Assembly (NCBI RefSeq): GCF_004353905.1
Contig: NZ_SMOD01000003.1
Location: 338,774-402,773 of the forward strand
DNA: 64,000 nucleotides
Direction of reading: 5' to 3'
DNA from: Paraburkholderia guartelaensis
GTDB lineage: Bacteria > Pseudomonadota > Gammaproteobacteria > Burkholderiales > Burkholderiaceae
In this document: positions 50,755 through 59,284 of the stretch, one piece after another
Numbering within the stretch: the first letter of the stretch is position 1
Layout: every line of letters starts with the position of its first letter
Translations under genes and position numbers: made by a program
Notes under the pieces: model-generated
Seen by the model: only the letters and a program-made list of their open reading frames with translations
What the model was told of the DNA's origin: nothing
The model's database searches: none

Positions 50755-53502
50755 TTACTCGGCGATGCACTCCGGCGCCTCGAGTCCGCGCAATGCCGCT
50801 TCGAACTCCTCGACGGGAATCGGGCGGCAGAAGAGATAGCCCTGATACGCGTAACATCCGGCCGAGGCGAGGAAGGCACGCTGCTCCTCGGTCTCGACCC
50901 CTTCGGCGATCACGCCGAGACCCAGACTGTGCGCAAGCGCCACGATGGTGCGGGCGATCACGGCGTCGTTCGGGTCGACGAGAACATCGCGCACGAATGA
51001 GCGGTCGATCTTCAGTTGAGCGAGCGGCAGGCGCTTCAGATACGAAAGCGACGAATAGCCGATGCCGAAGTCGTCGAGCGCGAAGACGATGCCGTTCGCC
51101 TTCAGCGCCTCCATTTTCTCGATGATCTCTTGCACGTTGTTGACCAGCACGCTTTCCGTCAACTCGAGCTTCAGCCGGTCCGCTCTCGCGCCAGTCTGTT
51201 CGAGCGTGGCCAGCACGCTTTGCACGAAGTCCGGCTGGTGCAGCTGCTGCACGCTGACGTTGACCGCAATGGTCAGATGCTCGGTGTAGGGCTGCGTGGC
51301 CCAGCGCGCCAGCTGGGTGCAGGCCGCGCGCAGCACCCAGCTGCCCAGTTCGGCGATGAGCCCGGTTTCTTCGGCCATGGGAATGAAGTCGGCCGGATAC
51401 ACGAGCCCGCGCAGGGGATGACGCCAGCGCACCAGCGCCTCGACGCCGGTGACGCGGTCGCGGTCGATCTGCATCTGGTAGTGAAGCACGAATTCGTCGT
51501 TTTCGATGGCATCGCGCAGCGCCGCTTCGAGCGCGGCACGCTCCACCACGACCGTCTGCATGTCGGGGTCGAAGAGGCGCACTGCGTTGCGTCCGCGCTC
51601 CTTCGACTTGTACATGGCGAGGTCGGCCTGCTTCATGAGGTCGTCCGTCGATGCCTGGAAGCCCTTGAATACGGTTGCGCCAATACTCGCCGTGCTGCGG
51701 TAGTCGATGTCGTCGAGTCGATAAGGATTGCCGAGCACGGCGAGAATCCGCTCGCCCAGCGCCTCGGCCTGGCGGGCCGCTTCACAGGGAGTGGGGTTCA
51801 GATTCCCCACTACGACGACGAACTCGTCGCCGCCCACGCGCGCCACGGTGTCGCCCGCGGGTATGCTCGCCGCCAGGCGTTTCGCCACTTCCTGCAGCAG
51901 CAGGTCGCCCTTGTCGTGACCCAGCGTGTCGTTCAGTGTCTTGAAGTGATCGAGATCGATAAACAGCAGGGCGCCGCTCGTGCCGTTCCTCGCGCTGTCG
52001 GTCAGGGCGTCCTTCAGGTTGTCGAGCAGCAGCGTGCGATTGGGCAAGCCTGTGAGCGCGTCGTAGAAGGCCAGTTCCTTGATGCGCTGGTCGGCGATCT
52101 TGCGCTCGGTGATGTCGCGCCCGCTCGTACGGAAACCGATGAATTCGCCCCTGGAGTCGGTAATCGGCACCCACGATGCGGAGAGCCACATGAGCGAGCC
52201 ATCCTTGCGCACGCAGCGAAACTCCAGGTTGTCGCCGCGTGAGCCCAGTTGCGCGCCGCGGAACTCGGGCGCGACGTAGGAGGCGTCGTCCGGATAGATC
52301 ACGGTGCAGGCGAAATCGCTCATGGCCATGCACTCGTCGACGGTGTAGCCGATGTACTGCTCCACCGCCGAGTTGATCCAGCGCGGCTTGCCTTCCGGCG
52401 ACCACCAGATTTCCCAGTTGACGGTGCAGTCTGCAATCGCGCGGAATTTTTCCTCGTTTTCGCGCAGTTCCTTCGTCATCGACGAGGCAAGCCGTATCGC
52501 GCGGCTGCGGCCCGTCATCATGAGGCGCGTGAGCAGCGCGAGCAACAGGCTCAGGCCCGTGCCGGTGATCGCGATGAGGGTTGCCGCGTCGCGGCCGAAA
52601 CGGGCTTTGAAGCCGTCACGCGCCATCAGCTTGAGCATCCAGTCGTGTCCGCAGACGACGAGATATTCGGTCGCCGAAAGATCGCTGGGCAGGTGATGGG
52701 CGGGGGCGCCCGACGTTCTGTAGAGCAACGCCTCCGGCGACGATTCCACGCCGTCATAGATGGAGACCGAGAGGCCGGGCGGTTCCTCGCCGTAAAGGCT
52801 CGCAATGACGTCGTGCATGCGAAAGGACGCATAGACCCAGCCGACGAGCTGCGCCTGGCGTTCAGTGGCGTTTTCCGGCGCCTGGCCGCGTGCGTAGACC
52901 GGCATGTACATCACGAAGCCGGGATCGGCGCCGGGATCGGTGTCCACCGAGAGGCGCACCTTGCCGGAAATGGTCGCCATGCCGGTGTCGCGCGCCTGCT
53001 CCATGGCGCGTCGGCGCACCGGATCGATCCAGGCGTCGAAGCCGGGCGCGGCGCGATTGGCGCCGATATACGGCTCGCGCTGAATGATGGGGGCGTAATT
53101 CGCGCGCGGACCGGCGGGCTCGATCGCGTAGCCTGGCAAGCCGCGCTGCTGCATGGCCGTGATGTGCGCGGCCTTTTGCGTTTGCGGCACCCAGGCGATG
53201 ATGCCGATGGCCTGGATGCCGGAAAAGTTGGCGTCGAGATTGAGTGAATTGACGTAAGCGCGGAACGCGTCGCGATCGACTTCTCCGCTGGCGGCAAACA
53301 GGCTCTGCACGCCGCGCAGCAACAGCTCGTATGTGCCCATGCGCTGCTCGATGCGGCTCACGACGTCGCCGAGCGAGAAGTCGAACTGCGTGAGCAATTC
53401 GTGGCGGGCCGCTTCCCGCTCGTGGTTCCAGAGCGCCCATGTCACGCTGAGCGCGGCGGCGAGAACCAGTAGCGGGAGCAGAACGAGGCGCGTCCGGGTC
53501 AT
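50755..53502 (-). CDS. CHASE-PAS-GGDEF-EAL cyclic di-GMP enzyme
   Basis: A 915-aa membrane protein: TM1 (residues ~5-24), an extracytoplasmic CHASE-type sensor (~70-250, RGLPGYAIEPAG), TM2 (~305-328), PAS/PAC (~345-465), GGDEF (~480-640) with VGGDEF and DALTGLPNRT, and EAL (~655-905) with EALVRW, DDFGIGYSSLSYL and the end QGYLFCRPIP. Both catalytic motifs look intact, so it could make and break c-di-GMP, or one could be silent. No strong ribosome site is seen, and the periplasmic-binding gene ends eight bases upstream, suggesting translational coupling. Confidence 0.92.
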   Translation of the reverse strand: MTRTRLVLLPLLVLAAALSVTWALWNHEREAARHELLTQFDFSLGDVVSRIEQRMGTYELLLRGVQSLFAASGEVDRDAFRAYVNSLNLDANFSGIQAIGIIAWVPQTQKAAHITAMQQRGLPGYAIEPAGPRANYAPIIQREPYIGANRAAPGFDAWIDPVRRRAMEQARDTGMATISGKVRLSVDTDPGADPGFVMYMPVYARGQAPENATERQAQLVGWVYASFRMHDVIASLYGEEPPGLSVSIYDGVESSPEALLYRTSGAPAHHLPSDLSATEYLVVCGHDWMLKLMARDGFKARFGRDAATLIAITGTGLSLLLALLTRLMMTGRSRAIRLASSMTKELRENEEKFRAIADCTVNWEIWWSPEGKPRWINSAVEQYIGYTVDECMAMSDFACTVIYPDDASYVAPEFRGAQLGSRGDNLEFRCVRKDGSLMWLSASWVPITDSRGEFIGFRTSGRDITERKIADQRIKELAFYDALTGLPNRTLLLDNLKDALTDSARNGTSGALLFIDLDHFKTLNDTLGHDKGDLLLQEVAKRLAASIPAGDTVARVGGDEFVVVVGNLNPTPCEAARQAEALGERILAVLGNPYRLDDIDYRSTASIGATVFKGFQASTDDLMKQADLAMYKSKERGRNAVRLFDPDMQTVVVERAALEAALRDAIENDEFVLHYQMQIDRDRVTGVEALVRWRHPLRGLVYPADFIPMAEETGLIAELGSWVLRAACTQLARWATQPYTEHLTIAVNVSVQQLHQPDFVQSVLATLEQTGARADRLKLELTESVLVNNVQEIIEKMEALKANGIVFALDDFGIGYSSLSYLKRLPLAQLKIDRSFVRDVLVDPNDAVIARTIVALAHSLGLGVIAEGVETEEQRAFLASAGCYAYQGYLFCRPIPVEEFEAALRGLEAPECIAE

Positions 53503-53510
53503 GGCGGCGT

Positions 53511-54293
53511 CTAGAAGGGGACCATCGAGTCGGCGAGGTCAGGCTTGAAATACTTCGTGAATATGCGCCGCACCGTGCCGTCGGCGATCATTTCGTTGAC
53601 GAGGGCGCGCCACTTGTCCCGCTCCTCGGCCGAAAGCGCCTTCTTCGACATGATGAGCCCATGCGGAATGGGGGGATCGTCGAACTCCACGATATTGGTC
53701 ACGCTCCGAATCTTCGCTTCATCGATGGCCGGATAATCGAATGGCTCGATGATCATTCCCTGAATGCGGCCAAGGATCAGCGCCTGGTAAAGCGGCTCGA
53801 GGCCCCCGGCCTGACTCACGCGGTTTTCGGCCGAGAGCGAATCGACCAGCCGGTTGGCGGACTCGCTATAGCGGAAGCTACGGATCACGCCGAGCTGAAA
53901 CTTGTCGTTGTGCTCGAAATCGGCCAGTTGATGAATGCCCGAATCCTTGCGAACCAGCAGATAGTACTTGTTGCTGAAGTACCAGGCAAAATCCGCGTAT
54001 TGATTGCGTTCTTCGTTGGCAATGCCCGAAAGACTGAAATCGAGCGCGCCGGATTCGATCAGTTTCCAGATGCGCGCGCGCGACATCAGGCTCACGCGGA
54101 TCTGGCAGCCGCTGCGCCGCGCCAGGGCATCGGCGAAGTCCTTGTCGATGCCTGTGTCCGTGTCGACGGAGTAGAGCAGCCCGTGATCGTGTAAGGCGAG
54201 CGTAAATGATCGCGAGCAGTCGGGTCCCGCGGCAACCGCGGTGCCAACGCAACCGAGCGCGAGCAGCAAGCCTCCAAGGCAGTTTCGAATCAC
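53511..54293 (-). CDS. Periplasmic substrate-binding protein paired with the c-di-GMP protein
   Basis: A 260-aa exported SBP (type II, HisJ-like) with a signal peptide (NCLGGLLLALGCVGTAVAAG) and a Cys pair (PDCS, SGCQIR). The start is GTG at 54293, with GGAGA six bases upstream; a TTG at 54314 is a weaker option. There is no transporter gene nearby. The stop lies eight bases before the CHASE-PAS-GGDEF-EAL gene, so the SBP may deliver a ligand to that sensor rather than to an ABC permease. That idea is inference. Confidence 0.78.
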   Translation of the reverse strand: MIRNCLGGLLLALGCVGTAVAAGPDCSRSFTLALHDHGLLYSVDTDTGIDKDFADALARRSGCQIRVSLMSRARIWKLIESGALDFSLSGIANEERNQYADFAWYFSNKYYLLVRKDSGIHQLADFEHNDKFQLGVIRSFRYSESANRLVDSLSAENRVSQAGGLEPLYQALILGRIQGMIIEPFDYPAIDEAKIRSVTNIVEFDDPPIPHGLIMSKKALSAEERDKWRALVNEMIADGTVRRIFTKYFKPDLADSMVPF

Positions 54294-54476
54294 AGCGTCT
54301 CCGTTGCTTGTCAATGGCCCGATGGCCGTGAATCGGGCGGAAAACAGTCTTCACGTCTTATCGGCAGCGTGCTGCAATTCTTGAGACAATTCCAATTGTT
54401 TTTTTTGCACGCTTTTTGTGCGGGCGCCAAGGTGTTGATGCAGAACGACTGCCCGTGCCCGCCAGACCGCAGAGGC

Positions 54477-54505
54477 AAAAAAAAGCGCCGGCGCAAGGCC
54501 GACGC
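54477..54505 (-). terminator. Rho-independent terminator after pentonate MFS gene
   Basis: On the minus strand GCGTCGGC (54505-54498) pairs with GCCGGCGC (54492-54485), with a five-base loop and one G-T wobble, followed by eight T. It lies 95 bp past the MFS stop and closes the transcript. The remaining stretch 54294-54600 otherwise holds only leader sequence of the binding protein and a T8 run near 54400. Confidence 0.85.
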
Positions 54506-54599
54506 AATTGTCAAAAATGGGATCGTGTAAGGAAGGCTCAGCCGGAAGGTGGCAGAAGGTGGCCTTCGAAACGGACGATTTAGCCGATTCGCATAACGC

Positions 54600-55952
54600 T
54601 CAGTTCTCTTCCACCGGGTCGCGGCTCAGCATGCTTTTCGGAATCGACAGAATGAGAACGCAGCTCACGAGCAGACACGCGCCCAGCGCATAGGTGCCGT
54701 TGTTGATGTCGCCGGTCAGGTCCTTCGCCACGCTGGTGATCATGGAACCCGTGAAGCCGGACAGATTGCCGACCGAGTTGATGAGCGCAATACCCGCTGC
54801 GGCTGCCGTGCCGGAGAGAATCTGCCCCGGGAACGTCCAGTAAATCGGCATGAGCCCGAGGATCGCACAGGTGGCGATAGTCAGGAATACGATTGAAACC
54901 GGCACGTTGTGCGCGAAGAGTGCGCTCAGAATCAGGCCGACGCCGCCAATACAGGCCGGAATGGCCGCATGCAGCCGGCGCTCGCCCGTCTTGCGCGAGT
55001 GCGACGCATTCCAGATCATGGCGACTACGGCGCTGAGATAGGGAATGGCGGTCAGCAAGCCGATATTGAACGTGCTTTTCACGCCGGAAGCCTTGATGAT
55101 GGAAGGCAGCCAGAACGCCAGGCCATAGAAGCCGGTATTGAAGGTCAGCAGAATGAACGTCAACAGCCAGACGCGCGGGCTTTTCAGCGCCGCCACGGCG
55201 CTATGCGTTTTCTTCGCGCTTTCCTGTTCGAGATTCTTTTGCAGCACGGCTTTTTCGGCGGCGCTCAGCCATTTCGCCGACTGAATGCCGTCGCCCATGC
55301 GCAGCAGCACCACGAAGGCGACGAGAATCGACGGAATGCCTTCGAGCAACAGCATCCACTGCCAGCCGCCCAGGCCGAACAGTCCATGCGTGTTTTCCAT
55401 GAGCCACCCCGAGATAATCCCGCCGAGCGTGAGGCTCACCGGAATGGCGATCAGGAACCCCGACATCGCGACGCTCTGGCGACGCGCCGGAAACCAGTAG
55501 TTCAGGTAAAGAATGATGCCGGGGAAAAAGCCCGCTTCGCAGACGCCGAGCAGAAACCGGAGGATGTAGAACATCGTCGAGGTTTGCACGTGGAAGAAGC
55601 TCGCGAGCGGTGCGATAAAGGCGAGCGACGAAGACACGATGCCCCACGTCACCATGATGCGCGCGATCCAGAAGCGCGCGCCATAGCGGTGAAGGAGCAG
55701 GTTGCTCGGCATCTCGAAGAGGAAGTATCCCCAGAAGAAGATGCTTGCGCCTATGGCATAGATGCTGTCGCTCAGGCCGAGCGAATCGAGCATCTGCAAC
55801 TTGGCAAAGCCGACGTTCACGCGGTCGAGGTAGGCGACGACATAGCACAGAAGCAGAAGCGGCAAGATGCGCTTCAGTACCTTGCGGTACAGCAGTTCTT
55901 CGGCTTCGTTGACGGCGGCCGGCGAGTCCGCAATCTGGGTCAGGGTGGGCAT
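54600..55952 (-). CDS. MFS transporter (ACS family), pentonate uptake candidate
   Basis: A 450-aa, 12-TM anion:cation symporter, with the N-terminal signature YLDRVNVGFAK and ACS-type FEMPSNLLLHRYGARFW. Members import sugar acids and aromatic acids. GGAG lies upstream of the ATG at 55952. It is divergent from the pentonate dehydratase operon, and each side carries a copy of the same LacI/GntR-type operator, so the two are co-regulated. Import of xylonate, arabinonate or a related acid is the natural guess. Confidence 0.82.
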   Translation of the reverse strand: MPTLTQIADSPAAVNEAEELLYRKVLKRILPLLLLCYVVAYLDRVNVGFAKLQMLDSLGLSDSIYAIGASIFFWGYFLFEMPSNLLLHRYGARFWIARIMVTWGIVSSSLAFIAPLASFFHVQTSTMFYILRFLLGVCEAGFFPGIILYLNYWFPARRQSVAMSGFLIAIPVSLTLGGIISGWLMENTHGLFGLGGWQWMLLLEGIPSILVAFVVLLRMGDGIQSAKWLSAAEKAVLQKNLEQESAKKTHSAVAALKSPRVWLLTFILLTFNTGFYGLAFWLPSIIKASGVKSTFNIGLLTAIPYLSAVVAMIWNASHSRKTGERRLHAAIPACIGGVGLILSALFAHNVPVSIVFLTIATCAILGLMPIYWTFPGQILSGTAAAAGIALINSVGNLSGFTGSMITSVAKDLTGDINNGTYALGACLLVSCVLILSIPKSMLSRDPVEEN

Positions 55953-56069
55953 GCGATGTGTCTCCTTTCACATATGCCTTTTAACGGTCCCACTGAAGGG
56001 GAGGCGATTCCACGAACTGCGTGGTGTGCTTGCTGGATCTCTGCGCTGGCTGTGAACAGCGCACTGTTT

Positions 56070-56083
56070 TGTTATCGGTAACA
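56070..56083. promoter_or_regulatory. LacI/GntR-type operator copy 1
   Basis: TGTTATCGGTAACA, the reverse complement of the copy at 56207-56220. The TGTTA-N4-TAACA form is the operator bound by LacI-family gluconate regulators such as E. coli GntR. It lies 117 bp upstream of the MFS start on the minus strand. No such regulator is in this window. Confidence 0.7.
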
Positions 56084-56206
56084 CAGCGGGCGCTAAATTA
56101 GCATGAGACGAGGCGCCACGGCAAGTCGGACGCCGGTGCCGAGGTCGGGAAAACGCGTGGTCTCACCTGGTGCACAGGGAGAGCGCAAAGTGCTAATATC
56201 CAGAAA

Positions 56207-56220
56207 TGTTACCGATAACA
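56207..56220. promoter_or_regulatory. LacI/GntR-type operator copy 2
   Basis: TGTTACCGATAACA, identical in sequence to the reverse complement of copy 1. It is 57-70 bp before the dehydratase start, next to a TAATAT -10-like element (56193-56198). Both divergent promoters should therefore respond to one repressor. Confidence 0.7.
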
Positions 56221-56276
56221 AATGGCGTGAACCTGCGCGCCGCATCGTCGAGACAAGGAATAACGGAGTGAGTGAT

Positions 56277-58061
56277 ATGACCCAGCCCAACGTACGGCGC
56301 CTGCGCAGCCAGGAATGGTTCGACGACCCGGCCCATGCGGACATGACCGCGCTTTATGTCGAGCGCTTCATGAACTACGGTCTGACCCGGGAAGAGCTGC
56401 AATCGGGCCGCCCCATCATCGGCATTGCACAAACGGGGAGCGATCTCGCCCCCTGCAATCGTCACCATATCGAGCTTGCGGCTCGCACGAAGGCGGGCAT
56501 TCGGGACGCGGGCGGCATCCCGATGGAATTCCCGGTCCATCCGCTTGCCGAGCAGAGCCGCCGGCCCACGGCGGCGCTCGACCGCAACCTGGCCTATCTG
56601 GGTCTGGTCGAAATTCTTCACGGTTTCCCGCTCGATGGCGTCGTGCTGACCACGGGCTGCGACAAGACCACGCCTGCTTGCCTGATGGCCGCAGCAACGG
56701 TCGATATGCCCGCCATCGTGCTGTCGGGCGGCCCGATGCTCGACGGCTGGCATAACGGCCAGCGTGTCGGGTCGGGCACGGTCATCTGGCATGCGCGCAA
56801 TCTGCTGGCGGCAGGCGAGATCGACTACGAGGGTTTCATGGAGCTCACCACGGCTTCGTCGCCCTCCATCGGCCACTGCAACACGATGGGCACGGCGCTG
56901 TCGATGAACAGCCTCGCCGAAGCGCTGGGCATGTCGCTGCCCGGCTGCGCCAGCATTCCGGCGGCTTACCGCGAGCGCGGCCAGATGGCGTACGCAACGG
57001 GCAAGCGCATCGTCGACCTCGTGCGCTATGACATGCGTCCTTCGCGCATCATGACGAAAGAGGCGTTCGAGAATGCCATCGTCGTGGCCTCCGCGCTGGG
57101 TGCGTCCACCAATTGTCCGCCGCACCTCATTGCGATCGCGCGGCACATGGGCATCGAGCTGAGCCTCGAAGACTGGCAACGCGTGGGCGAACAGGTGCCG
57201 CTCATCGTGAACTGCATGCCGGCTGGCGAATATCTGGGCGAGAGCTTCCACCGCGCGGGCGGCGTTCCGGGCGTGCTGCGCGAACTCGATCGCGCGGGGC
57301 TCGTGCACCGCGAATGCCTCACGGTATCGGGCCGCACCATTGGCGCCATTGCCGACGGCGCGCCCGAGCCCGATCGCGAAGTAATCAGGACAACCGATGA
57401 CCCGCTGAAGCATGGCGCAGGCTTCATGGTGCTTTCGGGCAACTTCTTCGACAGGGCGATCATGAAGATGTCGGTGGTCGGCGACGCCTTCCGGCAAACC
57501 TATTTGAGCGAGCCGGGCGCGGAAAATACCTTCGAAGCGCGCGCGATCGTGTTCGACGGTCCCGAGGACTACCACGCGCGCATCAACGATCCGTCGCTCG
57601 AAATCGACCAGCACTGCATTCTCGTGATTCGCGGCACCGGCACGGTGGGCTATCCGGGCAGCGCCGAAGTGGTGAACATGGCGCCGCCTGCGGAACTGGT
57701 GCGTCAGGGCATCACGTCGCTGCCCACGCTGGGCGATGGCCGCCAGAGCGGTACGTCGGCGAGCCCGTCGATCCTGAACATGTCGCCCGAGGCGGCGGTG
57801 GGCGGCGGCCTCGCGCTGCTGCAAACGGGCGACCGCATTCGCGTGGACCTGAATGCGCGCAGCGTGAACGTGCTGGTCGACGAAGCCGAGCTGGCGCGCC
57901 GCCGCGAAACGGCGCACTTCGAAGTGCCGCCTGCACAGACGCCGTGGCAGGAGCTTTACCGCAAGACGGTGGGGCAACTATCCACGGGCGGGTGCCTCGA
58001 ACCGGCCACGCTCTATCTGAAAGTCATCGCCGAGCGCGGCAACCCGCGCCATTCGCACTAA
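56277..58061 (+). CDS. IlvD/Edd-family pentonate dehydratase (xylonate/arabinonate-type)
   Basis: A 594-aa Fe-S dehydratase of the sugar-acid branch (length like D-xylonate dehydratase, not IlvD). The cluster cysteines are Cys60 (APCNRHH), Cys128 (TTGCDKTTPAC) and Cys201 (GHCNTMGTA). It removes water from a pentonate to give 2-keto-3-deoxypentonate in the cytoplasm, the first step of the Weimberg route. The ATG at 56277 has GGAG seven bases upstream; an in-frame GTG at 56268 is possible. The next two genes supply the following steps. Confidence 0.88.
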   Translation: MTQPNVRRLRSQEWFDDPAHADMTALYVERFMNYGLTREELQSGRPIIGIAQTGSDLAPCNRHHIELAARTKAGIRDAGGIPMEFPVHPLAEQSRRPTAALDRNLAYLGLVEILHGFPLDGVVLTTGCDKTTPACLMAAATVDMPAIVLSGGPMLDGWHNGQRVGSGTVIWHARNLLAAGEIDYEGFMELTTASSPSIGHCNTMGTALSMNSLAEALGMSLPGCASIPAAYRERGQMAYATGKRIVDLVRYDMRPSRIMTKEAFENAIVVASALGASTNCPPHLIAIARHMGIELSLEDWQRVGEQVPLIVNCMPAGEYLGESFHRAGGVPGVLRELDRAGLVHRECLTVSGRTIGAIADGAPEPDREVIRTTDDPLKHGAGFMVLSGNFFDRAIMKMSVVGDAFRQTYLSEPGAENTFEARAIVFDGPEDYHARINDPSLEIDQHCILVIRGTGTVGYPGSAEVVNMAPPAELVRQGITSLPTLGDGRQSGTSASPSILNMSPEAAVGGGLALLQTGDRIRVDLNARSVNVLVDEAELARRRETAHFEVPPAQTPWQELYRKTVGQLSTGGCLEPATLYLKVIAERGNPRHSH

Positions 58062-58082
58062 CCACGGACCATTGGACGCACC

Positions 58083-59261
58083 ATGACCTCGAACACCCCC
58101 TCAAACTGGCTTCCCGGCGATGTCGGGCAGGCGCTGCTCGTCGGCCGCGTGTGGCGCAAGGCAGGCGAGCATGAAGGCCCCTCCGTCGTGCTCGTGCGCA
58201 ACGGGGAAGTCATCGATATCACGGCCAGCGCGCCGACTACCGCGGATCTGTTCGACCGCGAGGACCTCGCGCATTTTGCACGCACGGTGAGCGGCGAATC
58301 GCTCGGCCCGGTGGAAAAACTGATCGAAGCGAATCTGCCCGGCAGCGTGGAGCCCGCGCTGCGTCTGCTCGCGCCCAATGACGTGCAAGCCATCAAGGCC
58401 TGCGGCGTGACGTTCGCGGTGAGCCTGATCGAGCGCGTGATCGAAGAGCAGGCGGGCGGCGATCCTGCGAAAGCGCAGGAAGTGCGCGAAACCATCGCGG
58501 CCACGATCGGCACCGATCTCTCGAAGATCAAGCCGGGCTCGGAAGAAGCGATGAAGCTCAAGGCGGAACTCGAGCGGCGCGGCGCGTGGTCCCAGTACAT
58601 GGAAGTGGGTATCGGGCCCGACGCGGAAGTGTTTTCGAAGTCGCAGCCCATGTCGGCGGTGGGCTTTGGCGCGGATGTCGGCCTGCTGGCCGCTTCGGTC
58701 TGGAACAACCCCGAGCCGGAAATCGTGCTGGCCGTGAACAGCCGCGGCGAGATCGTCGGCGCGACGCTCGGCAACGACGTCAATCTGCGTGACATCGAAG
58801 GCCGTTCGGCGCTGCTGCTCGGCAAGTGCAAGGACAACAACGCCTCGTGCGCGATCGGCCCGTTCGTGCGTCTGTTCGACGCGTCGTTCAGCCTCGACAC
58901 GGTGCGCAAGACGAGCGTCGCGCTGCGCGTGGAGGGCACGGACGATGACTTTGTCCTGGAAGGCGTCAGCCATATGAGCGAAATCAGCCGCGACCCGGCT
59001 GACCTCGTGGCGCAGACGTGGGGCCCGCATCACCAGTATCCCGATGGCTTCATGCTCTTTCTCGGCACCATGTTCTCGCCGATCAAGGACCGCGACACAC
59101 AAGGCGGCGGCTTTACGCACCACCTCGGCGACAAGGTCACCATCTCCGCGCCGGAACTCGGCGCGCTGATCAACACCGTGCAATTGAGCACGGCACTCGC
59201 GCCGTGGACCTTCGGCGTGCGCGCGCTCTATCGCAATCTGGCTTCGCGCGGATTGCTGTGA
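58083..59261 (+). CDS. FAH-family 2-keto-3-deoxypentonate dehydratase (XylX-type)
   Basis: A 392-aa fumarylacetoacetase-fold protein. The core signatures are FAVSLIERVIEE (an extended region) and IGPDAEVFSKSQPMSAVG, with the metal-binding Glu and Asp pattern PEPEIVLAVNSRGEIVGATLGNDVN. Length and gene position match 2-keto-3-deoxy-D-xylonate dehydratase of the Weimberg pathway, which yields alpha-ketoglutaric semialdehyde. It lies 21 bp after the dehydratase gene. Confidence 0.82.
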   Translation: MTSNTPSNWLPGDVGQALLVGRVWRKAGEHEGPSVVLVRNGEVIDITASAPTTADLFDREDLAHFARTVSGESLGPVEKLIEANLPGSVEPALRLLAPNDVQAIKACGVTFAVSLIERVIEEQAGGDPAKAQEVRETIAATIGTDLSKIKPGSEEAMKLKAELERRGAWSQYMEVGIGPDAEVFSKSQPMSAVGFGADVGLLAASVWNNPEPEIVLAVNSRGEIVGATLGNDVNLRDIEGRSALLLGKCKDNNASCAIGPFVRLFDASFSLDTVRKTSVALRVEGTDDDFVLEGVSHMSEISRDPADLVAQTWGPHHQYPDGFMLFLGTMFSPIKDRDTQGGGFTHHLGDKVTISAPELGALINTVQLSTALAPWTFGVRALYRNLASRGLL

Positions 59262-59284
59262 GCCACTGAATCAGGAAACGCGAC

